A stretch of 5,214 bases of DNA. Source: an uncultured bacterium (lineage in GTDB: Bacteria > Bacteroidota > Bacteroidia > Bacteroidales > JACABE01). Location: the NCBI GenBank assembly GCA_903911455.1, contig CAIWDQ010000365.1, positions 1-5,214 of the forward strand. The letters are read 5' to 3'. Below the pieces are notes generated by a model. That model searched no databases. It was given only the letters and a program-made list of their open reading frames with translations, and was not told the DNA's origin. Position 1 is the first letter of the stretch. Each line of letters begins with the position of its first letter. The position numbers and the translations under genes were made by a program. This document shows positions 1 to 4,573 of this stretch, in pieces.

Positions 1-5
1 AACAA

Positions 6-1964
6 TTGATAAATCAACAAACTATACAGACTATAATAGAAACTGCACGCATTGATGAGGTGGTTGGCGAATATGTTTCGTTAAGGAAAAGAGGAACCAA
101 TCTTATTGGATTATGCCCTTTCCATAACGAAAAGACACCTTCTTTTACTGTTTCTCCTGCCAAAGGGATTTACAAATGTTTTGGCTGTGGCAAAGGAGGA
201 AACTCTGTAAACTTTATTATGGATCATGAGCATTATTCTTATCCCGAAGCTTTAAAGTTCCTTGCTCAGAAATATAATATAGAAATTGAAGAGGAAATTC
301 AATCTGCTGAACAAATAGCTGCCTTAGATGAACGTGAAACACTCTTTAATATATGTGCTTTTGCTCAGAAATACTTTACTGAGAACTTACATAATAATGA
401 TGAAGGCAAGGCTGTTGGTTTATCTTATTTTAAAGAAAGAGAGTTTAACGATACAAGTATAGAGTTGTTTCAATTAGGATATTGTGTTGATAAATGGGAT
501 GATTTTACACAGCATGCATTAAAGAATGGATATAAAACTGCCCAGTTAGTTGCAGCAGGTTTTACTATTGATAAAGAAGGCCGCCAGTTTGATCGTTTTA
601 GAGGAAGAGTTATGTTCCCTATTCATAACCTTTCGGGGAAAGTAATAGGCTTTGGGGGGAGAATACTTACTTCAGATAAATCAAAAGCTAAGTATATAAA
701 TTCTCCTGAGACTGATATATATAATAAGAGTAAAGTCCTTTACGGGATTTATTATGCTAAGAATTCTATTATTGCAACAGATAATTGTTACCTTGTAGAA
801 GGATATACAGATGTTATCACCATGCATCAGGCAGGCATTGAGAACGTAGTAGCCTCCTCAGGTACATCTTTAACTACTGAACAAATAAGATTGATAAGTC
901 GCTATACTAAGAATATTACAATACTTTATGATGGTGATGCTGCCGGTATAAAGGCTTCTTTCCGTGGAATTGATATGATATTAGAACAAGGTATGAATGT
1001 AAAAATAGTTCTTTTCCCTGATGGAGAAGATCCTGATTCATACACCAGAAAAAATCGTGCGGCTGATGTAATTGAATACATTACTAAAAATGCTAACAAC
1101 TTTATTCTGTTTAAAACTAATCTTCTGCTAGAAGAAGCTGCCCATGATCCTATAAAGAAATCTCTTCTTATTAAAGAAATAGTTCAGACAATTTCATTGA
1201 TACCAGAGATTATTCAGCGTTCGGTATATATAAAGGAATGTAGTGCTTTGATGGATGTTGCCGAGAATACATTGCTTAATGAGTTGAATAAACTTATAAG
1301 GAAGAAGTTCTCGAAGGAAGCTCAAGCCGAGGAAATGGCATATGCTCATGATGAAGCTGAGCCAATTGCCGAAAAACAAACTGATGAAATAGATCTAGAT
1401 GATGCAACATATCAGGAAAGAGATATTATAAGATTGCTCTTGAACTTCGGTGCTCATGAACTGGATCATCATTATATGAATGAAGATAACGAAGAAGTTA
1501 TTACGAAAGTAAGTGTTGCTTCATATATTGTTAATGATATTGCTGCTGATGAGATGAAGTTTAAAAACGCAACCTATCAGCTTATTTTTGATGAGTATAT
1601 CATTGCCATGAATAATGAAACTATTCCCGATCAACAATTCTTTTCGCATCATGAGAATTCTGAAATAAGAAATGCAGCTATTGATTTGCTTACATTTCCT
1701 CATCACTTAAGTGATAACTGGCAAACCTTGCATCGTATAAGTGTGCCTTCGGAAGAAAGGGAGAAAATACTTGAGATCTCTGTAAAGAATTCGTTGCTTT
1801 CATTTAAATTAAAGAAGGTGGAAGAAATGCTTACGGAGAATGCAAAGCTTATTAAGGATTATGATAACGATGAGGATTTGATTTTAGGAATGGAGAAGCA
1901 GAAACGATTGTTGGATGTTAAAAAGGCAATTTCCGGGATGCTGAAGAGAATAATTACCCGATAA
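6..1964 (+). CDS. dnaG: DNA primase DnaG
   Basis: DnaG synthesises the short RNA primers for Okazaki fragments and for fork restart, working with the replicative helicase DnaB. The 652-residue product has the family's parts in order. The CHC2 zinc-binding domain has C37, H40, C58 and C61 in CPFH and CFGC. The RNA-polymerase core carries RFRGRVMFPI (about 197-206), GFGGR (215-219) and KYINSPET (229-236). The TOPRIM fold has EGYTD (E265, D269) and DGDAAG (D309, D311), the metal-binding acidic residues, followed by DGEDPDSY (339-346). The region after about 430 is poorly conserved and acidic, and should contain the helicase-binding C-terminus. All catalytic residues are present, so the gene looks functional. 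The start is taken as TTG at 6, because MINQQTIQTIIETA aligns with the usual beginning of the family. Only five upstream bases are visible, so no ribosome site can be judged and an ATG further upstream is not excluded. Confidence 0.96.
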   Translation: MINQQTIQTIIETARIDEVVGEYVSLRKRGTNLIGLCPFHNEKTPSFTVSPAKGIYKCFGCGKGGNSVNFIMDHEHYSYPEALKFLAQKYNIEIEEEIQSAEQIAALDERETLFNICAFAQKYFTENLHNNDEGKAVGLSYFKEREFNDTSIELFQLGYCVDKWDDFTQHALKNGYKTAQLVAAGFTIDKEGRQFDRFRGRVMFPIHNLSGKVIGFGGRILTSDKSKAKYINSPETDIYNKSKVLYGIYYAKNSIIATDNCYLVEGYTDVITMHQAGIENVVASSGTSLTTEQIRLISRYTKNITILYDGDAAGIKASFRGIDMILEQGMNVKIVLFPDGEDPDSYTRKNRAADVIEYITKNANNFILFKTNLLLEEAAHDPIKKSLLIKEIVQTISLIPEIIQRSVYIKECSALMDVAENTLLNELNKLIRKKFSKEAQAEEMAYAHDEAEPIAEKQTDEIDLDDATYQERDIIRLLLNFGAHELDHHYMNEDNEEVITKVSVASYIVNDIAADEMKFKNATYQLIFDEYIIAMNNETIPDQQFFSHHENSEIRNAAIDLLTFPHHLSDNWQTLHRISVPSEEREKILEISVKNSLLSFKLKKVEEMLTENAKLIKDYDNDEDLILGMEKQKRLLDVKKAISGMLKRIITR

Positions 1965-1986
1965 GAAGTACTTAAAATGCCTAAAG

Positions 1987-2006
1987 TGCCTTGAGTTGTT
2001 AAGGCA
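1987..2006 (+). terminator. weak hairpin after dnaG
   Basis: TGCCTT (1987-1992) and AAGGCA (2001-2006) can pair with an 8-base loop, 23 bases after the dnaG stop codon. The stem has only six pairs and no T-run follows, so it is a weak candidate for the end of the dnaG transcript. Confidence 0.25.
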
Positions 2007-2029
2007 ATTAAGAATTAATAATTAATAAT

Positions 2030-2046
2030 AAAGGCGTTTCGCTTTT
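2030..2046 (+). terminator. possible dnaG terminator hairpin with U-rich 3' arm
   Basis: AAAGGCG (2030-2036), loop TTT, and CGCTTTT (2040-2046) form a seven-pair stem with one G-T pair. One further T follows. The T-rich 3' arm resembles an intrinsic terminator in which the T-run is part of the stem. It is the better of the two hairpins after dnaG, but short. Confidence 0.35.
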
Positions 2047-2114
2047 TAGGTGTTTAGGCTATTAGGCACTATTTATTTTAGTATAAACTGCTGTATTATA
2101 ATCTGATTCAATAT

Positions 2115-2429
2115 TTACTTAATTATTCGGTTTGCAATTTTTTGGTTGCTCTGCACACGATTATGGTCATCGTGCACACGATTATGGTCATCGTGCACAC
2201 GATTATGGTCTCTGTGTACACGATTATGGTCATCGTGCACGCATTTATGGTCATCATGCACACGAATATGGTCATCGTGCATCCAATTATGGTCATCGTG
2301 CACGCACTTTTGGTCTCTGTGCATCCGATTATGGTCACTGTGCACGCACTTTTGGTCTTCATGCACATGATTATGCTCATCGTACACATGATTTTGGTCT
2401 TCGTGTACAAATCCTAACCCAGCCTTCAT
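2115..2429 (-). CDS. candidate small His/Asp heptad-repeat protein (doubtful)
   Basis: This minus-strand frame spans the whole 21-bp array and reads as 104 residues: a short non-repeated start (MKAGLGF), about twelve heptads and a unique tail (SNQKIANRIIK). The heptad is [HY]-[DESR]-[DE]-[HQ]-[NKI]-[RCWH]-[VM], so each unit carries an H-x-x-H or H-x-x-Q pair with acidic residues between, which could bind metal. Of 35 substitutions in the array, 19 fall on third, 10 on first and 6 on second codon positions of this frame. Many of the changes are conservative (D/E, H/Q, V/M). Against it: no Shine-Dalgarno and no convincing promoter before the ATG at 2429, no signal peptide, no recognised family, and repeat DNA opens frames by chance. 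Shared descent of units makes the codon-position count less independent than it looks. Confidence 0.25.
   Translation of the reverse strand: MKAGLGFVHEDQNHVYDEHNHVHEDQKCVHSDHNRMHRDQKCVHDDHNWMHDDHIRVHDDHKCVHDDHNRVHRDHNRVHDDHNRVHDDHNRVQSNQKIANRIIK
2153..2404. repeat. tandem array of twelve 21-bp units (minisatellite)
   Basis: Twelve contiguous units of exactly 21 bp run without any insertion or deletion. Units 1 and 2 are identical; the others carry one to seven substitutions, 35 in total against the majority sequence. A decayed copy may precede the array (2132-2152) and a partial copy starts at 2405. Counting the first base of GCACACGATT as unit position 1, positions 3, 10, 12, 13, 15, 16 and 21 never change, giving a fixed core T(A/T)TGGTC at 10-16 with one exception (unit 11). 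Variation concentrates at positions 4-8 and 17-20. Some variants travel together: GCACTTTT with CTCTGT or CTTCAT in units 8 and 10. The period is a multiple of three, so several frames on both strands stay open automatically. It also equals two turns of B-DNA, so a protein bound to the core would meet the same face each time. Function unknown. Confidence 0.95.
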
Positions 2430-2476
2430 TTAGAAGGAGAAAGACAAGACAATAAAGCTAATTTCAACCTTTCTTA

Positions 2477-2592
2477 AACCTTAGTTGCAATGAGAACCCA
2501 CACACAACAGCAACCTTATTAGTTAATTAATAAATTTGATAAATAAGATTGTTTGCTGTAAGATGGCTTGTATTCAACTAAGGTTATTTTTT
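2477..2592 (+). terminator. nested inverted repeat with T-rich tail: terminator or structured RNA
   Basis: AACCTTAGTTG (2477-2487) is exactly complementary to CAACTAAGGTT (2575-2585). Inside lies a second pairing: ACAGCAA (2507-2513) with TTGCTGT (2553-2559), then CTTATT (2515-2520) with AATAAG (2542-2547), closing a loop that contains TTAATTAA. The outer right arm is followed by ATTTTTT, as in an intrinsic terminator read on the plus strand; no T-run is present in the other direction. The right arm could alternatively pair less perfectly with AACCTTATTAGTT starting at 2512. A ten-residue reading frame (2490-2522) lies between the left arms. It may end plus-strand transcription across the repeat array, or be a regulatory RNA. 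Confidence 0.45.
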
Positions 2593-2670
2593 GAAATATA
2601 GGTAATAATATTTCGCTATCGTTTGATCATTATTTCGCCATTTTAATATTAAAAATAATTTCATAAGTTG

Positions 2671-2768
2671 TATAATACAAATGCACTAAAGTTTTTTTAT
2701 TAAAATCTCGCCATTATCTCATAATTGCCAATTTTAATAATGTCGGAAGTGCATTTTTTTGTATTATA
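2671..2768. repeat. 17-bp inverted repeat with a four-T bulge
   Basis: The left arm TATAATACAAATGCACT (2671-2687) matches the reverse complement of 2748-2768, except that the right arm has a run of seven T where three would pair, giving a four-base bulge. The arms are separated by 60 bases. The right arm overlaps the promoter-like box TATATTTG, so cruciform formation or a dimeric protein bound to the arms could affect initiation there. Confidence 0.7.
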
Positions 2769-2772
2769 TTTG
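2765..2772 (+). promoter_or_regulatory. Bacteroidota-type -7 box (TATATTTG)
   Basis: TATATTTG fits the TAnnTTTG consensus used by the primary sigma factor of Bacteroidota. No TTTG sits about 19-21 bases upstream where the -33 element is expected; a TTTG at 2758-2761 is too close. Transcription would begin near 2779, about ten bases before the mini-ORF at 2790, which suits a leader transcript. Confidence 0.45.
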
Positions 2773-2789
2773 CCGCCGAATATTTAATT

Positions 2790-2846
2790 ATGAAGAGAAA
2801 ATCTCCTTTAATTAATACATTAAATCAATTATTTGCAGACAACTAA
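2790..2846 (+). CDS. putative 18-aa leader peptide
   Basis: An ATG about ten bases downstream of the expected transcript start opens a frame for MKRKSPLINTLNQLFADN, closed by TAA. Its codons 4 to 7 (2799-2809) form the left arm of the 11-bp stem whose right arm carries the Shine-Dalgarno sequence at 2862-2868. A ribosome moving or stalling on this frame would therefore open or keep closed that stem, as in translational attenuators. The peptide is not rich in any single amino acid, so no inducing signal can be guessed. The frame is short enough to occur by chance, and no clear ribosome site precedes it. Confidence 0.3.
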   Translation: MKRKSPLINTLNQLFADN

Positions 2847-2872
2847 TATAAATTAAAAAAGAAAGGAGATTT
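2799..2872 (+). promoter_or_regulatory. perfect 11-bp stem masking a Shine-Dalgarno sequence
   Basis: AAATCTCCTTT (2799-2809) is the exact reverse complement of AAAGGAGATTT (2862-2872). AATT at 2810-2813 can add four more pairs with 2851-2854 across a seven-base bulge. The right arm contains AAAGGAG and ends on the base before an ATG at 2873, so folding would hide the ribosome-binding site completely. Strong Shine-Dalgarno sequences are uncommon in Bacteroidota, which makes this placement stand out. The geometry is that of a translational switch. Confidence 0.5.
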
Positions 2873-2890
2873 ATGGCAAAAATAATGTAA
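2873..2890 (+). CDS. five-codon mini-ORF behind a strong ribosome-binding site
   Basis: ATG at 2873 lies four bases after AAAGGAG, the best ribosome site in the window, but the frame reads only MAKIM before TAA. It may be a regulatory upstream ORF, or the surviving first codons of a gene whose remainder was lost or replaced when the downstream AT-rich cassette arrived. After the stop, the same frame is open again to 2977 and includes the next mini-ORF. Confidence 0.25.
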   Translation: MAKIM

Positions 2891-2895
2891 TTTTG
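2888..2895 (+). promoter_or_regulatory. possible -7 box (TAATTTTG) for the lipoprotein/ABC cassette
   Basis: TAATTTTG matches TAnnTTTG and would give a start near 2902, leaving about 108 bases of untranslated leader before the lipoprotein gene. No -33 TTTG is present at the expected distance. The box also lies partly in a small hairpin (GCAAAAAT 2876-2883 with ATTTTGC 2890-2896). Confidence 0.35.
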
Positions 2896-2923
2896 CATAA
2901 TAAATAAATTTATTTTATTTAAT

Positions 2924-2977
2924 ATGCCGCACATCCTCGTTAATAAGCTGTGTGTAATCGTTGAGGAATTAAAATAA
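2924..2977 (+). CDS. 17-aa mini-ORF in a locally GC-richer patch
   Basis: ATG at 2924 opens MPHILVNKLCVIVEELK, closed by TAA, 32 bases before the lipoprotein start. The patch from 2926 to 2968 is clearly richer in G and C than the A/T-only runs on both sides. It may be a small protein, a fragment of a lost gene, or simply a conserved leader RNA element. No ribosome site precedes it; the upstream bases form a self-complementary A/T stretch (2899-2919). Confidence 0.2.
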   Translation: MPHILVNKLCVIVEELK

Positions 2978-3009
2978 TTAAAAAATTTATAAATTTATAT
3001 TTTCAAATA

Positions 3010-3810
3010 ATGAAAAAAATAACAATAATAATAACAAGTCTATTAATTTTAGGAGGAATAATCTTTTATTCTTGTAAAAAAGATAATCCCCAAGGGAATA
3101 CTATATCTAATACATCCAGTATTATACCAAAATTACAAAAATATATAAAGGAACATAAGAATATAAATTCAAAAAAAAATTCTTTATATGATATATTATC
3201 AAATGGAAATAATCCATATGATAATGTCGGTATTATAGTACATAATTCCATTATTTTCACAAATGCAAATTGCAATGATAGTGCTACTAATTATTCTGAT
3301 ATTTATAGTAGTAAAATAAATACTAATAATTTTACTGTTCCTGACTGTAGCACAATTACTACTCAAGAAACTGATATTCTTAAGTATAATCTTCAATTGC
3401 TAGATGTTTTGAATAATGGTAATTGTGACTCTATTCTAATTTATCTTTATAATTATGTTGATCAAACAAATTTAACAGAGAATTTTATCATTGAAACCGG
3501 TGATCTAGATGAGAGCCAAAAAGCACGATTACTATATCTATTAACTATTACTAAAAATACTTATGGAACACCTGTAGGGCCGGGGGTAACTCTTGATTCA
3601 TTCTATGATAAGAAACTTCCAAAAATATGGACAGCTGCACAATGTAGAAAATTTGATCAACTACTTGACGATTGCTGTCGAGATAAAGTTAAAGCATTTT
3701 GGGATCAACCTATGTCTTGGGGTCATGCAATAGATATTTCACGTTTTCCTGTATATTTTATGACAGATATTGTTTTGCCATGCAATATATATGCATTTAA
3801 TAATGTGTAA
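3010..3810 (+). CDS. lipoprotein of unknown function
   Basis: The 266-residue product begins with a lipoprotein signal peptide: Lys-Lys at 2-3, a hydrophobic stretch at about 4-20 and a lipobox ending FYSC, so cleavage and lipid attachment should occur at C22. The next residues are KKDN. A Lys-Asp pair close behind the lipidated Cys resembles the export signal that sends some Bacteroidota lipoproteins to the cell surface, so an outer-membrane, possibly surface, location is plausible. The mature part is rich in Asn, Ile, Asp and Tyr, and has seven further cysteines (88, 113, 139, 212, 222, 223, 258). The C-terminal third, from about 207, is richer in Trp, Arg and Cys (CRKFDQLLDDCCRDK) and looks like a compact domain. 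I recognise no family. The start fits the signal peptide; the upstream sequence is A/T-rich without a Shine-Dalgarno. Base composition matches the ABC genes downstream rather than dnaG, so they probably arrived together. Confidence 0.85.
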   Translation: MKKITIIITSLLILGGIIFYSCKKDNPQGNTISNTSSIIPKLQKYIKEHKNINSKKNSLYDILSNGNNPYDNVGIIVHNSIIFTNANCNDSATNYSDIYSSKINTNNFTVPDCSTITTQETDILKYNLQLLDVLNNGNCDSILIYLYNYVDQTNLTENFIIETGDLDESQKARLLYLLTITKNTYGTPVGPGVTLDSFYDKKLPKIWTAAQCRKFDQLLDDCCRDKVKAFWDQPMSWGHAIDISRFPVYFMTDIVLPCNIYAFNNV

Positions 3811-3835
3811 AGAAATTACTTAATACTAATATATA

Positions 3836-3877
3836 TAATCTAATACGAAGTTTAATTTTGAACTTCGTATTAGATTA
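3836..3877 (+). terminator. perfect 17-bp hairpin between lipoprotein and ABC genes
   Basis: Bases 3836-3852 and 3861-3877 are exactly complementary over 17 pairs with an 8-base loop (TAATTTTG). It lies 25 bases after the lipoprotein stop and 18 bases before the ATPase start. No T-run follows on either strand, so it may be a factor-assisted or leaky terminator, or a stem protecting the lipoprotein message. Either would allow the lipoprotein to be made in larger amounts than the transporter. No promoter box is seen between it and the ATPase gene. Confidence 0.6.
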
Positions 3878-3895
3878 AATATTAAAATTTACAAT

Positions 3896-4573
3896 ATGCA
3901 CGAAATTACAATTAGTAATATTAGCAAAAAATACAAACATACTCAAGCATTAGAAAATGTTTCATTAACAATTAATGAAAACGATATTCTGGCAATAATA
4001 GGATCAAATGGATCTGGTAAAAGTACATTACTTGGTTGTATTTTAAATCTGATTAATTTAACATCAGGAAAAATTGATTATAACTTTAGTCCATCATTTA
4101 GTGCAATTCTTTCAAAACCATTATTTCTAGATTATTTATCTGCAAGCGATAATATTAAATTATCATTATTAGAAAGGAATATGCCAATGATTAATATTGA
4201 ACATTGGTTAGATAAATATGGATTAAGTAAATTAGGGGGTAAAAAAGTTAAGAAATTTTCAACCGGGATGAAACAAAGATTATCATTATCAATGGTGATG
4301 TTGCAAAATACAGATGTTTATGTTTTTGATGAACCAATTAATGGATTTGATCAGGAGTCTAAAGATTTATTCCAAGATAATGTTATTAGCATTAATAAAA
4401 TGAATAAAATTATTATAATTGCAGGACATGATTTTTCATTTATGGAAAAAATTGCCAATAAATTTTTATTATTAGATCATGGGAAAGTTGTTTTTTGTGG
4501 TTCAAAAGTTGAAGTAATAAGTAAATTTAACAATATTGAAAACCTTTATTATCAAAAGAATGAAAATCAATAA
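3896..4573 (+). CDS. ABC transporter ATP-binding protein
   Basis: This cytoplasmic ATPase should power the membrane protein encoded directly after it. The 225-residue product, of usual length for a single nucleotide-binding domain, shows Walker A GSNGSGKST (36-44), a signature FSTGMKQRL (121-129) in place of LSGGQ, Walker B VYVFDEP (141-147, with E146 as catalytic base), a D-loop NGFD (149-152) and the switch histidine H178. The STGMKQRL signature and the C-terminal ENLYYQ resemble the group that pairs with ABC-2 permeases, such as the bacitracin exporter ATPase BcrA, rather than importers. Two oddities appear. The region between Walker A and the Q-loop is shortened. The Q-loop position, aligned by AILSKPLFLDYLSASDN, has Ser73 where Gln or Glu is normal. 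The start ATG at 3896 gives the expected first strand (ITISNISKKY) and lacks a Shine-Dalgarno. The substrate cannot be told. Confidence 0.93.
   Translation: MHEITISNISKKYKHTQALENVSLTINENDILAIIGSNGSGKSTLLGCILNLINLTSGKIDYNFSPSFSAILSKPLFLDYLSASDNIKLSLLERNMPMINIEHWLDKYGLSKLGGKKVKKFSTGMKQRLSLSMVMLQNTDVYVFDEPINGFDQESKDLFQDNVISINKMNKIIIIAGHDFSFMEKIANKFLLLDHGKVVFCGSKVEVISKFNNIENLYYQKNENQ

Larger units (their letters stand above)
1965..2152. other. intergenic spacer after dnaG with short GCCTAAA-type repeats
   Basis: No gene is seen here. The stretch carries small scattered repeats. GCCTAAA (1979-1985) recurs inverted as TTTAGGC (2053-2059), and AGTGCCT (1985-1991) recurs inverted as AGGCACT (2064-2070). 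The two pairs are in the same order rather than nested, so they do not make one simple hairpin. Between them is an AATTAATA-type tandem run (about 2012-2030). The last 21 bases (2132-2152), with TTTTGGT, resemble a badly decayed first copy of the 21-bp array that follows. Confidence 0.6.
2405..2789. other. gene-free, inverted-repeat-rich intergenic region
   Basis: No convincing gene is seen. The stretch begins with a partial 21-bp unit and contains the nested inverted repeat at 2477-2592 and a small hairpin GAAATAT/ATATTTC (2593-2599 with 2608-2614). It also contains a perfect 14-bp palindrome TTTTAATATTAAAA (2641-2654) and the bulged inverted repeat at 2671-2768. A short motif recurs: ATTTCGC at 2610 and 2632 (22 bp apart), TTCGCCATT at 2634, CTCGCCATT at 2707, and GCCATTTTAATA at 2637 against GCCAATTTTAATA at 2727. 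The latter suggests an old, decayed duplication of roughly 90 bp. Confidence 0.6.

Noticed and set aside
1194..1706. Minus-strand frames of 61 aa inside dnaG
   Set aside because: They lie opposite a well-conserved gene, have no start signals and show no recognisable protein features.
2153..2404. CRISPR array
   Set aside because: Units are contiguous with no unique spacers between conserved repeats, the unit is too short, and no cas genes are present.
2153..2404. Cruciform or hairpin structure conserved in every unit (ATCGT/ACGAT around GCAC)
   Set aside because: The pairing is perfect only at the first two junctions; later units break it without compensating changes.
2142..2417. Other plus-strand and minus-strand frames across the array (HTIMVIV, TRLWSSC, CTMTIIV types)
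   Set aside because: They are frame shadows of the same tandem repeat. One of them ends inside the array, and none has a credible start region.
2132..2455. Plus-strand frame AHDYGHR repeat (107 aa) as a protein gene
   Set aside because: It relies on a TTG start without a ribosome site, and its third codon positions are the least variable columns of the array, the opposite of a coding pattern. Openness follows from the 21-bp period.
2873..3009. IS element end or attachment site at the composition boundary
   Set aside because: No transposase, integrase, terminal inverted repeats or flanking direct repeats could be found in the window.
3066..3396. Minus-strand frames inside the lipoprotein gene
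   Set aside because: They are shadows in AT-rich DNA opposite a frame with a clear lipoprotein signal; nothing supports their expression.
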